DNA of 64,000 nucleotides from an uncultured Alphaproteobacteria bacterium. Its GTDB lineage: Bacteria > Pseudomonadota > Alphaproteobacteria > HIMB59 > GCA-002718135. Where the stretch lies: NCBI GenBank assembly GCA_902560675.1, contig CACEMP010000003.1, forward strand, positions 28,840-92,839. Direction: 5' to 3'. Position numbers and translations under genes: made by a program. Of the stretch, positions 34,407-43,756 are shown in pieces; position 1 is the stretch's first letter, and every line of letters starts with the position of its first letter. The notes below the pieces were generated by a model. It ran no database searches. It worked only from the letters and a program-made list of their open reading frames with translations, and was not told the origin of the DNA.

Positions 34407-35636
34407 GTGAAGAAAGTAGCAATCGTCGGCGCTGGTATTGTTGGAATATGTAGTGCCTATTTTCTAAAAAAATCTGGATTTGATGTTACTGTAATTGATA
34501 AAGAGGAACCAGGCAGTATGACGAGTTTTGGACATGCATGTAGTTTTGCAGATTACGCAAATGTTCCAATAAATTATCCTGGTTTAATCTGGGATTTACC
34601 TTCAATGTTATTAAAAAAAGATGGTCCTTTAACTGTTGATTTTTTTTATATTTTAAAAAATTTACCCTGGGCAATTAAATTTTTAAGAAATTGTAAAAAA
34701 GATAAGGTTGATGAAATTGCTAGCTCATTAACCAATATTCTTAAGCACTCACATTTGTCTTATGATGAGATTTTTAAAGATATCAATGTATCCCAATTTA
34801 TTAGTAATGAGGAAAATTTATATCTTTTTGATACTAAAAAGTCTTTTGATGATTATGATTATGCAAATAAGATTAGAGAAAAAAATAATGTTAAGGTTCG
34901 CAATTTAACTAAAGATGAAGTTAAAGAATTAGAGCCAAATATTGAAGATGTATATTATTCAGGTCAACTATTTAAAGGTTCTAAACACACAACAAATCCA
35001 CTTGCTATAAGTCAAAAAATTTTTAAAGTATTTTTAGAGTTAGGGGGTAAATACATAAAAAAAAATGTAAAAAATATAATTAATAGAAATGAAAATATTG
35101 AAATAATTATTGAAAATAATAATATTTACTTTGATAAGTTAATTATTTGTGCGGGTGCATGGTCTAATCAAATTGCAAATATGATAGGAGAAAATTTTCC
35201 TCTTGATACAGAAAGGGGATATCATATTCTTTTTGAAACTAGTGAAAGATTAATAAAAAGACCAGTGGCATGGTCTGAGTCAGGTTTTTATTTAATCCAA
35301 GTTCATAATGGATTAAGAGCAGCAGGAACAGTAGAAATAGCTGGTCTAAATAAACCTCCTAATATGAAAAGAATAAAAATGATTGAAAGACAATCAAGAA
35401 AAGTTTTGCCTCAACTTGGAAAAATTAAATCTACTTGGATGGGAAGAAGGCCTACTTTACCTGATTCATTACCTATAATAGGGAAGTCACCACGAAACAG
35501 TAATGTAATTTATGCTTTTGGTCACCAACATCTAGGATGGACCTTAGGAGCTGTTACTGGAAAAATTGTAAATACAATTGTAAATGATCAAAAACCCAAT
35601 ATAGATATCGAGGCTTATTCTCCTAATAGATTTTAA
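34407..35636 (+). CDS. FAD-dependent D-amino acid dehydrogenase-like oxidoreductase
   Basis: DadA/glycine-oxidase-fold flavoprotein of 409 residues. The FAD motif VAIVGAGIVGICSAYFLKK begins at residue 4, and IICAGAWSNQIA, WMGRRPTLPDSLPIIG and FGHQHLGWTLGAVTGK are DadA-like C-terminal motifs. It oxidises an amine or amino acid and probably feeds electrons to the respiratory chain. The start is GTG. Its place as last gene of a polyamine-type importer operon suggests it oxidises the imported compound or its gamma-glutamyl derivative (compare PuuB). It is convergent with the aldehyde dehydrogenase, sharing TTAA for both stops. Confidence 0.85.
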   Translation: MKKVAIVGAGIVGICSAYFLKKSGFDVTVIDKEEPGSMTSFGHACSFADYANVPINYPGLIWDLPSMLLKKDGPLTVDFFYILKNLPWAIKFLRNCKKDKVDEIASSLTNILKHSHLSYDEIFKDINVSQFISNEENLYLFDTKKSFDDYDYANKIREKNNVKVRNLTKDEVKELEPNIEDVYYSGQLFKGSKHTTNPLAISQKIFKVFLELGGKYIKKNVKNIINRNENIEIIIENNNIYFDKLIICAGAWSNQIANMIGENFPLDTERGYHILFETSERLIKRPVAWSESGFYLIQVHNGLRAAGTVEIAGLNKPPNMKRIKMIERQSRKVLPQLGKIKSTWMGRRPTLPDSLPIIGKSPRNSNVIYAFGHQHLGWTLGAVTGKIVNTIVNDQKPNIDIEAYSPNRF

Positions 35637-37066
35637 TTTAAGCTAATACCAACGTTTTTTACTTGAAGATAAGATTTTAGTGCATCCACACCTTTTTCTC
35701 TACTATAACCTGATTGTTTATATCCTCCAAATGGTGTTGCGTGACTTCCCGCAAACCATTTGTTAACATACACCTGTCCAGCCTCAAGATGACCAGCTGT
35801 CCATGATGCTTTTTTTAAATCTTTTGTAAAGACACCTGCACCTAAACCATAATCAGTATCGTTTGCGATTTTTATTGCTTCCTCTTGTTCTTCATATTCT
35901 AGAATTGAAAGAACTGGCCCAAAAATTTCTTCACGTGCAACTGTCATATCCTGTGAAACATTATTTAAAACTGTAGGTTCCATGAAATAGCCATCACGTT
36001 CAACACGTTTGCCCCCATATGCTGCTTCAGCGCCTTGTTGAATTCCAGATCTTGCGTATCCTTCAACTTTTTGCAATTGATTTTCTGAAATCACAGGAGT
36101 TAGGTCAGTATTTTTATCAATACCCGGTCCTATCTTAAGTGATTTACTTAAATTTACTAATTTATCAACTAATTCATCTTTGATAGATTTATGTACAACA
36201 AGTCGTGACATAGCCGTACATATTTGACCTGCTACACCAAATATACCATGTCTGGCACTATCTAAAACATCATCTAGATTAGCATCGGGATAAACGATAC
36301 CTGCTGACTTGCCACCCAATTCTACTATAGCTGGTATGGCTTTATCAGCACAAGAGTGGAGTATTTTTTTTCCAGTTGCAACCGATCCTGTAAAAACAAC
36401 ATGATTGACATCTTGGTGTGAAACCAAATAAGAGCCTGCTTCATTTCCATAACCACAAATAATGTTAATTAATCCATTTGGCACTTCTGCATTAATTAGA
36501 GCTTTAGCAAATATTGTTGCAGATAAGGGTGTAAGCTCAGCTGTTTTAATAATTGTTGAGTTACCGGTTGCAAAAGAACAAGCTAAAGATCTGCCAATCA
36601 TTGCTATTGGATAATTCCACGGTACAACATGTGCAGAAACTCCAAAGGGTTCTAAAACTGTGTAGTCAAATATATTCTTTGATACTGGAATTGTTTTTCC
36701 TTCAAGTTTATCGGTTAGTCCAGCATAGTAATCAAAAATATCAGCAACATCATTAAATTCTTTAATAGCTCCTCCAATACTTTTTCCATTTTCATAACAC
36801 AAAAGTTCACCACCTTCTTTAGCAACTTTTCTTGTTTCTTCTGCAATTTTTCTCATGAGTTTTGCTCTTGCTAAAATAGGCATATCTACTAATATTCGGC
36901 TATTATAAGACTTTTTTGCTGCATTTACGGCTAAGTCAACTTCTGTTTTTTTAGCACAACTAATCTCACCAATGATTTTTCCTGTTGAAGGATCATCCAC
37001 TTTTATTTTTTCTTTTGATTCACTCTCTATCCATTTGCCGTCTATAAAATTTTTATAATGTTGCAT
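35633..37066 (-). CDS. Aldehyde dehydrogenase (betaine-aldehyde / aminoaldehyde type)
   Basis: NAD(P)-dependent aldehyde dehydrogenase of 477 residues. VVPWNYPIAMIGRSLA is the coenzyme loop, VELGGKSAGIVYPDA carries the general-base Glu, GQICTAMSRLVVH the catalytic Cys, and EEIFGPVLSILEYEEQ the conserved C-terminal motif. Between an amine-oxidising flavoprotein and a TRAP importer, it could oxidise the aldehyde released by amine oxidation. Betaine aldehyde, 4-aminobutanal or gamma-glutamyl-aminobutanal are possibilities that sequence alone cannot separate. Confidence 0.88.
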   Translation of the reverse strand: MQHYKNFIDGKWIESESKEKIKVDDPSTGKIIGEISCAKKTEVDLAVNAAKKSYNSRILVDMPILARAKLMRKIAEETRKVAKEGGELLCYENGKSIGGAIKEFNDVADIFDYYAGLTDKLEGKTIPVSKNIFDYTVLEPFGVSAHVVPWNYPIAMIGRSLACSFATGNSTIIKTAELTPLSATIFAKALINAEVPNGLINIICGYGNEAGSYLVSHQDVNHVVFTGSVATGKKILHSCADKAIPAIVELGGKSAGIVYPDANLDDVLDSARHGIFGVAGQICTAMSRLVVHKSIKDELVDKLVNLSKSLKIGPGIDKNTDLTPVISENQLQKVEGYARSGIQQGAEAAYGGKRVERDGYFMEPTVLNNVSQDMTVAREEIFGPVLSILEYEEQEEAIKIANDTDYGLGAGVFTKDLKKASWTAGHLEAGQVYVNKWFAGSHATPFGGYKQSGYSREKGVDALKSYLQVKNVGISLN

Positions 37067-37096
37067 AATTCTCTCTTTGAATTTTTTACTTTATTC

Positions 37097-37102
37097 TATA
37101 AT
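37097..37102 (+). promoter_or_regulatory. Candidate -10 box of the TRAP operon
   Basis: A perfect TATAAT lies 24 bases before the dctQ-like ATG in the divergent gap. No good -35 box stands at 16-18 bases upstream; TTGAAT at 37077 is only 14 bases away. Confidence 0.3.
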
Positions 37103-37126
37103 TATTTATATTAACATAATTTGGAA

Positions 37127-37636
37127 ATGCCAACTATAATTAAATATTACGTAAATACAATTGATTATATAAGTCTCAAGACAGGAAGAGCAACCATGTA
37201 TTTGGTTTTTGTTATGATGTTTATTTTAATATTATCTTTTGTAACTAGAAATATAATTAATATTCCACTTATTTGGATAATTGAAATGGCTCAATTTGTA
37301 ATGACAGGTTATTACTTACTTGGCGGAGGTTATTCAATGCTAACTGATGATCATGTAAGAATGGATCTTATATATAGTAAACTTAAAGATAAAACTAAGG
37401 CGCTATTAGATTCTTTAACAAGTGTGTTTTTAATTTTTTATCTTGTTGTTCTTTTAATTGGTTCAATTTCTAGTTTAACTTATACTTTAGAAACTAATCA
37501 AAGATTATTTACAGCATGGGCACCTTATGTTTGGCCCATCAAATCTATAATGACTTTTGGTATTTTATTAATGCTTCTTCAATCAATTGCAATTTTTTTC
37601 AAGGATATTGCAAAAGTATTAAATAGAGAAATTTGA
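37127..37636 (+). CDS. TRAP transporter small permease subunit (DctQ-type)
   Basis: Four-helix membrane subunit of a tripartite ATP-independent transporter. It has 169 residues from ATG 37127; an in-frame TTG lies 6 bases earlier. MAQFVMTGYYLLGGGYSML and DDHVRMDLIYSKL are typical DctQ segments around the first two helices. It overlaps dctM by one base (TGATG). Confidence 0.92.
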   Translation: MPTIIKYYVNTIDYISLKTGRATMYLVFVMMFILILSFVTRNIINIPLIWIIEMAQFVMTGYYLLGGGYSMLTDDHVRMDLIYSKLKDKTKALLDSLTSVFLIFYLVVLLIGSISSLTYTLETNQRLFTAWAPYVWPIKSIMTFGILLMLLQSIAIFFKDIAKVLNREI

Positions 37637-38973
37637 TGATTGCAGACCTAGTAAGTTACGAAACAATTGCAATAACTATGTTTGCAACAATGTTGCTAAT
37701 GTTATTGACTGGCCAAAGAGTATTTGGAGCAATAGGATTTGTTGCAGCAATGGCTGCATTATTATTATGGGGTGATGGCGCAGTTGAAATGCCTTACACC
37801 GCAGCATGGAAACTATTTAAATGGTATCCCATGCTTACATTACCATTATTTATATACATGGGATATATGATCTCTGAATCTGGTATTGCAGATGATCTTT
37901 ATAGAATGTTTCATGTTTATTTCGGAGGTATAAAAGGTGGTTTAGCAATTGGTACTATGGGAATGATGGTAGCTATATCTGCAATGAATGGTTTAAGTGT
38001 TGCAGGAATGGCAATTGGAGCCACCATTGCTTTACCAGCAATGTTAAAACTTGGTTATGATAAAAGAATGATAACTGGTGTCGTTCAAGCAGGAAGTTCT
38101 TTAGGCATTTTAGTTCCGCCTAGCGTTGTTCTTGTTTTGTATGGAATGATTGCAAGGCAACCTGTAAGTAAATTATGGCTTGCGGGTATTCTTCCTGGAA
38201 TAATGATGGCAACATTATTTATTTTATACATTTACATAAGATGTAAGCTCCAACCTGAATTAGGCCCAGCTCTTCCAAAGGAAGAAAGACAAATTTCAAA
38301 AACTGAAAAATTGAAATTACTACAGGCAGGCTTAATACCTTTTGCAATTTTCTTTTCAATGACTGGATTATTTTTAATGGGTATCGCAAGTTTAGTAGAA
38401 TGTTCTGCAGTTGGTGCATTTGGTGCAACTCTTGCAGCATTATTTAAAGGTAAATTAAATTGGCCTGTGATTGAAAATACTTTGAAAAAAACTTTAGGTG
38501 TTTCTTGTATGTTTATGTGGATAATCTTAGCTGCTTTAAGTTTTGGAGCCGTATTTGATGGCATAGGTGCTGTAAGAGCAATTGAAACTCTATTCATAGA
38601 AAGATGGAACCTAAGTCCTTGGGGTGTTTTAATAATGATGCAACTATCTTACATTTTAATGGGAATGTTTTTAGATGATACAGCAATGTTAGTAATTGTC
38701 GCGCCTTTATATGTCCCTCTTATAATTGCTTTGGGTTTTAATCCAATTTGGTATGGGGTTTTGTACACAATTACATGTCAAATTGCATATATGACTCCAC
38801 CATTTGGATACAATTTATTTTTAATGCGAGCTATGGCCCCAAAAGAAATTGACTTGATAGACATATATAGATCAATTATTCCATTTGTATTAGTTATGTG
38901 TTTAGGCTTAGCTATAGTAATGATTTTTCCTGAAATTGCGACTTGGCTTCCTGATTATGTCTCTAGACGATAG
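37636..38973 (+). CDS. TRAP transporter large permease subunit (DctM-type)
   Basis: Transport subunit using the sodium or proton gradient, 445 residues with about twelve hydrophobic segments. PSVVLVLYGMIARQPVSKLWLAGILPGI and the C-terminal YGVLYTITCQIAYMTPPFGYNLF region are the duplicated DctM motifs. ATG 37636 overlaps the dctQ stop; an in-frame TTG lies directly before it. A 97-base gap follows before the binding-protein gene. Confidence 0.95.
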   Translation: MIADLVSYETIAITMFATMLLMLLTGQRVFGAIGFVAAMAALLLWGDGAVEMPYTAAWKLFKWYPMLTLPLFIYMGYMISESGIADDLYRMFHVYFGGIKGGLAIGTMGMMVAISAMNGLSVAGMAIGATIALPAMLKLGYDKRMITGVVQAGSSLGILVPPSVVLVLYGMIARQPVSKLWLAGILPGIMMATLFILYIYIRCKLQPELGPALPKEERQISKTEKLKLLQAGLIPFAIFFSMTGLFLMGIASLVECSAVGAFGATLAALFKGKLNWPVIENTLKKTLGVSCMFMWIILAALSFGAVFDGIGAVRAIETLFIERWNLSPWGVLIMMQLSYILMGMFLDDTAMLVIVAPLYVPLIIALGFNPIWYGVLYTITCQIAYMTPPFGYNLFLMRAMAPKEIDLIDIYRSIIPFVLVMCLGLAIVMIFPEIATWLPDYVSRR

Positions 38974-39060
38974 CTAATTTGTTTATAAAGTATTCCTAAT
39001 TTTCTTGATTTATTTTTTTTAAAATAGTTAAATCACCTATTATTTCTATTTACTTTTGAA

Positions 39061-39066
39061 AGGGGG
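39061..39066 (+). promoter_or_regulatory. Ribosome-binding site of the TRAP binding protein
   Basis: AGGGGG lies 4 bases before ATG 39071. It supports this ATG over the TTG at 39056, whose reading would place the site inside the gene. Confidence 0.65.
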
Positions 39067-39070
39067 TATT

Positions 39071-40141
39071 ATGAAAAATAAAAAAAATCTTACTAAAAGA
39101 CGTGAGTTTTTAAAAAAAGCCGGATTAATATCTGCAGGTGCGATTGGTGCTTCAACGTTAGCAGCTCCTTATGGTTATGCAGCAACTAATCCCATTAAAT
39201 GGAGATTACAAACATATTCAGGCGCGCCATTAGGGGCACATGTTGTACTTCCTCAAATTGAAGCATTTAATAAAGCAGCGCATGGTGAAATGGAAATTGA
39301 ACTTTTTTATGCAGATCAATTAGTTCCTACAGATGAGCTATTCAGAGCTATGCAAGCTGGAACCATTGATGCCGTTCAGAGTGATGATGCAACTATGGGA
39401 TCACCTGTCGATATATCTGTTTTTGGAGGTTATTTTCCATTTGCAACAAGATATAGTTTGGATGTGCCAGCAATGTTTAAATATTATGGCTTAGATGAAA
39501 TTTGGGCAGAGGCATACGGAGAAGTAAGAGATGTAACATGGCTGAGTACTTCCGCTTGGGATCCATGTCATTTATTTACTGTAAATAAAAAAATTACTTC
39601 ACTGGCTGATATGAAAGGTTTGAGAGTTTTTGGTGTTCCAACAGCTGGACGTTTCTTAGCACAATATGGTTTAATTCCTGTAATTGTCCCTTGGGATGAT
39701 GTTGAAGTTGCAATGCAAACAGGAGAGCTTGATGGTGTATGTTGGTGTGGATTTACTGAAGCTTATGAAGTTGGCTGGGCTGATATTTGTAATTATGCGT
39801 TAACTAATTCAGTTACAGGCGCTTGGTTTGGCTCATATTTTGCCAATTCTAAAAGTTGGGAAAAACTATCACCTAAACTTCAAGAATTATTTAAGATGTC
39901 TATCGATCAATCTCATTACTATAGACAAGTATGGTATTGGGGAGGAGAGGCAGACTTAAGAGTAAATGGCAAAAAAATGGAACTTACTAGTCTACCAGCA
40001 AATGAATGGTCAGGTGTTGTAAAAGATGCTGAAAAATTCTGGGATGATGTAGCTAGCTCAAGCCCTAGAAGCGGTAAAGTTGTTGAAGCATTCAAATTAT
40101 ATGCAGCAACAATGGATAAAGCAGGATATCCTTATAGATAA
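39071..40141 (+). CDS. TRAP transporter substrate-binding protein (DctP family, Tat-exported)
   Basis: Periplasmic binding protein of 356 residues from ATG 39071. The N-terminus carries a twin-arginine signal, TKRREFLKKAGLISAGAIG, with cleavage after AYGYA or AAT near residue 40; export is therefore in folded form. GMRVFG-like MKGLRVFGVPTAGRFL and ELDGVCWCGFTEAYEVGW are in the position of the substrate-carboxylate-binding region. It resembles keto-acid/TakP-type proteins in layout. It is not obviously TeaA or UehA, so an ectoine substrate is not supported. A strong terminator hairpin follows. Confidence 0.9.
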   Translation: MKNKKNLTKRREFLKKAGLISAGAIGASTLAAPYGYAATNPIKWRLQTYSGAPLGAHVVLPQIEAFNKAAHGEMEIELFYADQLVPTDELFRAMQAGTIDAVQSDDATMGSPVDISVFGGYFPFATRYSLDVPAMFKYYGLDEIWAEAYGEVRDVTWLSTSAWDPCHLFTVNKKITSLADMKGLRVFGVPTAGRFLAQYGLIPVIVPWDDVEVAMQTGELDGVCWCGFTEAYEVGWADICNYALTNSVTGAWFGSYFANSKSWEKLSPKLQELFKMSIDQSHYYRQVWYWGGEADLRVNGKKMELTSLPANEWSGVVKDAEKFWDDVASSSPRSGKVVEAFKLYAATMDKAGYPYR

Positions 40142-40148
40142 TATTTTT

Positions 40149-40179
40149 AATCCAGCACTCTAATAGTGCTGGATTTTTT
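40149..40179 (+). terminator. Rho-independent terminator after the TRAP binding protein
   Basis: AATCCAGCAC (40149-40158) pairs perfectly with GTGCTGGATT (40166-40175) around a 7-base loop and runs into six T. The stem begins 7 bases after the stop codon. The next gene on the same strand starts 14 bases beyond, so it may act as an attenuator. Confidence 0.93.
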
Positions 40180-40192
40180 AAAGGCTAATTTA

Positions 40193-41551
40193 ATGACAAT
40201 TACTTTCAACGATCTAAAGAAAGCTATCAAAAATGATGAAATTGATACAGTATTAGTTTGTGTCTCAGATATGCAGGGAAGATTAAATGGTAAAAGAGTT
40301 ACTGGCAAGGCATTCATAGACTACGTTCATAAGGAAACTCATATGTGCGATTATCTTTATACAGTAGATATGGATATGTTTACTGTTCCTGGGTATAAAT
40401 CTTCTTCATGGGAAACCGGGTATGGCGACATGACTGTAATCCCTGACTTGAAATCAATAAAAATTGCAACTTGGTTAGAAAAAACAGCAATTGTGATTTG
40501 TGATTGCCTTGACCATCATGGCAAAAAACCGCTTGTTCATTCAACTAGACAAATTTTAAAAGATGTTATTGCTAAGGCAAATAAAATGGGGTTTGATCCT
40601 ATGATTGGATCAGAATTAGAATTTTTTTTATTTGATCAAACCTATGATGAAATTCACAATAATAATTACAAAAATTTAAAAGAGTCATCTTGGTACATAC
40701 AAGATTATATGATTTTCCAAACAACTAAGGAAGAAGATGTAATGAGAGAGTTAAGAAATTCTCTCCTCAAATCTGGAATTTATGTTGAATGTTCAAAGGG
40801 TGAGGCAGCTCCAGGACAAGAGGAAATAAATGTTGTCTTCACAGACGCATTAAATATGGCAGATAATCATATTTTGATTAAAAATGCTGCTAAAGAAATT
40901 GCTTATAAGAAAAATAAAGCAGTAACATTTATGGCAAAATATAAAGAAAATGTAGGCGGCAGTTCCTGTCATGTTCATAATTCACTCTTTGATAAGAAAA
41001 CTAAAAAAAATATTTTTTATAATTCAAAGGATAAATTTGGAATGTCAGATATATTCAAAAGTTATGTTGCTGGTCAGATAAAATTTTTATCTGATATTTC
41101 TATTTTTTTAGCACCAAATATAAATTCTTATAAAAGATTCCAAGAGGGTTCTTTCGCTCCAACAAAGTCAGTTTGGGGTATAGATAATAGAACTGCTGGT
41201 TTTAGATTAGCAGGTCATGGTTCTTCAATAAGAATAGAGTGTAGAGTACCAGGTGCAGATGTTAATCCTTATTTAGCTTTTGCTGCACTTGTCGGTGCTG
41301 GATTGTATGGAATAAAAAATAAACTTAAACTAGAGGAGCCTTACAGTGGGAATATCTATGAAAAGAAAGTAAGGGAAGTTCCAAAAACATTAAATGAAGC
41401 AATTCAATTAGCTAAAAAATCTAAATTATTACCAGAAATTTTTCAATCTGATGTTTTAGATCATTATATCCATGCAGCTGAGTGGGAACAAAAAGATTAT
41501 GATTTATCAGTTAACGACTGGCAGCTTAGAAGATATTTTGAAAGAGGATAA
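40193..41551 (+). CDS. Glutamine-synthetase-family gamma-glutamyl-amine ligase (PuuA-like)
   Basis: ATP-dependent ligase of the glutamine synthetase fold, likely joining glutamate to an amine. CVSDMQGRLNGKRV begins the beta-grasp part, GSELEFFLF carries metal-binding Glu residues, KGEAAPGQEEINV and MAKYKENVGGSSCHVHNS form the glutamate and metal site, and RIECRVPGADVNPYLA is the C-terminal signature. I start it at ATG 40193 (452 residues, AAAGG upstream), because the frame upstream runs through the terminator stem. With flanking aldehyde dehydrogenases and a DadA-like enzyme it suggests a PuuA-like route for an amine or amino-alcohol. True glutamine synthetase is less likely. Confidence 0.85.
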   Translation: MTITFNDLKKAIKNDEIDTVLVCVSDMQGRLNGKRVTGKAFIDYVHKETHMCDYLYTVDMDMFTVPGYKSSSWETGYGDMTVIPDLKSIKIATWLEKTAIVICDCLDHHGKKPLVHSTRQILKDVIAKANKMGFDPMIGSELEFFLFDQTYDEIHNNNYKNLKESSWYIQDYMIFQTTKEEDVMRELRNSLLKSGIYVECSKGEAAPGQEEINVVFTDALNMADNHILIKNAAKEIAYKKNKAVTFMAKYKENVGGSSCHVHNSLFDKKTKKNIFYNSKDKFGMSDIFKSYVAGQIKFLSDISIFLAPNINSYKRFQEGSFAPTKSVWGIDNRTAGFRLAGHGSSIRIECRVPGADVNPYLAFAALVGAGLYGIKNKLKLEEPYSGNIYEKKVREVPKTLNEAIQLAKKSKLLPEIFQSDVLDHYIHAAEWEQKDYDLSVNDWQLRRYFERG

Positions 41552-41553
41552 AA

Positions 41554-42306
41554 TTAAGGTTTAGCCCTAAGACCCCCGTCGACAATTAATTCAGTACCGG
41601 TAATAAAACTGCTTTCATCGCTTAGAAGAAACATTGTTGAACTTGCTATATCACTAGGTTTTCCAACTCTTCTGAGTGGTATAACGTTAGATAGATTTTT
41701 TTTTGATTCTGGATTTTTTTTCCATCTTTCCTGCATTGGGGTCTCTATTGGTCCTGGCAATATAGAATTTGATCTTATATTTTTGCTTGCAAACTGAATA
41801 GATATTGATTTTGAAAGTCGTAATAAAGCCGCCTTTGATGATCCATAAGCATCTTGAGGTTTATTGTCTCCAGATAAAGCATCAATAGATGAAATATGAA
41901 CTATAGATCCAAATTTATTTTTTTTCATTTGAGGAAGTATACTTTGCAAAACAATTACAATTGAATTTAGGTTTATAGAAAAAACTTTATCCCATGTGTT
42001 GATTTCAATTTTTTCTAAACTTACATCTTTATCAAACCACAAAACACCTGCTGCATTAATTACATATTCAATTTTTTTATATTTTTTCTTTAGTTCTGTT
42101 AAACATAATTGTAAATTTTTATAGTCTGATAAATCTATTTTTATAAATTCAACAAATTTATTTAATAGTATTTTTTTACTTGGAGTATTTATGTCTAAAA
42201 TTATGACTTTAATTTTATTTTTGATTAGTTTTTTTACTATTGATAATCCAATTCCACCAGAACCACCGGTAATAAGAGCTGTTCTTCCTGAGAAATTTAA
42301 TTTCAT
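41554..42306 (-). CDS. Short-chain dehydrogenase/reductase
   Basis: Classical SDR of 250 residues. ALITGGSGGIGLSIVKKL is the coenzyme motif, VINAAGVLWF the structural NAAG, IDALSGDNKPQDAYGSSKAAL supplies Ser and YxxxK, and the protein ends near FITGTELIVDGGLRA. The substrate is unknown. ATG 42306 is preferred to an in-frame TTG at 42312. Its stop lies two bases from the stop of the ligase gene on the other strand. Confidence 0.9.
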   Translation of the reverse strand: MKLNFSGRTALITGGSGGIGLSIVKKLIKNKIKVIILDINTPSKKILLNKFVEFIKIDLSDYKNLQLCLTELKKKYKKIEYVINAAGVLWFDKDVSLEKIEINTWDKVFSINLNSIVIVLQSILPQMKKNKFGSIVHISSIDALSGDNKPQDAYGSSKAALLRLSKSISIQFASKNIRSNSILPGPIETPMQERWKKNPESKKNLSNVIPLRRVGKPSDIASSTMFLLSDESSFITGTELIVDGGLRAKP

Positions 42307-42376
42307 AAACAAACTATATATATAATTTAAAAAAATTTAATTGATTTAATTAATTAAAATAACTAAACCAATTAAT

Positions 42377-43756
42377 ATGCTTAAAACTGTTACTCCAATT
42401 GATAATTCTATACTGGTAGAGAGAAATTTTGCGACTGATAGTGAAATAGAAACTGTTCTTCAAAATGCTTACAACGCTAGGAAAGAGTGGAGAGAAACTT
42501 CTTTACGTGAAAGAAAAGAAATAATTAGTAATTTTGTAAAATCATTCCTTTCGAATGATGAAGAAATCATTGAAAATTTATGCAAACAAATTGGTAGACC
42601 AATTATTCAATGTCCAGGTGAAATGAGAGGTTTTGAAGAAAGAGCAAATTATATGGTTGATAACTCTGATAGAGCTTTAGAGGATTTGGTATCTAGAAAA
42701 GACTCAGAATTTGATAATTATATAAAAAAGGAACCACTTGGTACAATTTTTGTAATTGCACCTTGGAATTATCCATTTAATACTTCTGTTAACTCTATTG
42801 TTCCAAGTCTGTTATCAGGTAATACTGTTATTTTAAAACATTCATCTCAAACACCATTATGTGCTGAACAATTATTTGATGCTGCTACAAATGCATCATT
42901 GCCAAAGAATATATTTCAATTTCTACATTTAGATCATTCATCTACATCAAAAGTAATTTCTGACAATCGAATAAATCATGTTTTATTTACTGGCTCAGTG
43001 AGTGGAGGAAGAGAAATAAAAAAATCTATTGGCACAAGATTTATTGGTGCAGGATTAGAACTTGGAGGAAAAGATCCGGCTTATGTGAGAAGTGATTGTA
43101 ATCTTGAGCATGCAATCGAAAATTTAGTAGATGGATCATATTTTAATTCAGGTCAGTCCTGTTGTGGTATAGAAAGAATATATGTTGATGAAAATATATA
43201 TGATAAATTTATTGATGGTTTTAAATCAATTACAGAAAAATATATTTTAGGCAATCCCCTAGAAGAAAATACTAATTTAGGACCAGTTGTTAGATTGAAT
43301 GCTGCAAAATATATTAGAGAACAGGTTTCTCGAGCATTTAATATGGGTGCAAAAAATATAATTGACTCAAATAAATTTAAAGCTGATGATGGGCTTAATT
43401 GCTATGTAAGTCCTTCGGCTTTAATACAAGTAGATCATTCAATGGAATTTATGAAAGAAGAAACTTTTGGCCCAACTGTTGGAATTATGAAAGTAAAGAA
43501 TGAAAATGATGCAATTAATTTAATGAATGACAGTGCTTATGGGCTAACTGCAAGTATCTGGACTTCTGATAAAGAATTTGTACAAATTATGGGATCTAAA
43601 ATAGAGACAGGTACTTTATTTATGAATAGATGTGATTATTTAGATCCAGGATTGGCTTGGACAGGAGTAAAAGATACTGGTATTGGTGTAACTCTTTCTG
43701 TTTTAGGATTTGATCATCTGACTCGAGCCAAAAGTTATCATATTAGGACTATTTGA
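42377..43756 (+). CDS. Aldehyde dehydrogenase (succinate-semialdehyde-type, NAD-linked)
   Basis: 459-residue aldehyde dehydrogenase. FVIAPWNYPFNTSVNSI is the coenzyme loop, GAGLELGGKDPAYV carries the base Glu, NSGQSCCGIERIYV the catalytic Cys, and EETFGPTVGIMKV the conserved C-terminal motif. The family includes YneI/Sad-like semialdehyde dehydrogenases. It overlaps the iron alcohol dehydrogenase start by one base, so alcohol and aldehyde oxidation appear coupled. Confidence 0.87.
   Translation: MLKTVTPIDNSILVERNFATDSEIETVLQNAYNARKEWRETSLRERKEIISNFVKSFLSNDEEIIENLCKQIGRPIIQCPGEMRGFEERANYMVDNSDRALEDLVSRKDSEFDNYIKKEPLGTIFVIAPWNYPFNTSVNSIVPSLLSGNTVILKHSSQTPLCAEQLFDAATNASLPKNIFQFLHLDHSSTSKVISDNRINHVLFTGSVSGGREIKKSIGTRFIGAGLELGGKDPAYVRSDCNLEHAIENLVDGSYFNSGQSCCGIERIYVDENIYDKFIDGFKSITEKYILGNPLEENTNLGPVVRLNAAKYIREQVSRAFNMGAKNIIDSNKFKADDGLNCYVSPSALIQVDHSMEFMKEETFGPTVGIMKVKNENDAINLMNDSAYGLTASIWTSDKEFVQIMGSKIETGTLFMNRCDYLDPGLAWTGVKDTGIGVTLSVLGFDHLTRAKSYHIRTI

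Noticed and set aside
37121..39070. TRAP genes assigned to ectoine uptake (TeaABC/UehABC)
   Set aside because: They lie 17 kb from the Eut-like operon, and the binding protein is Tat-exported and TakP-like in layout, not recognisably TeaA or UehA.
40166..40192. In-frame GTG start for the glutamine-synthetase-family gene
   Set aside because: It lies in the 3' arm of the terminator hairpin. ATG 40193 has AAAGG upstream and starts at the conserved region.
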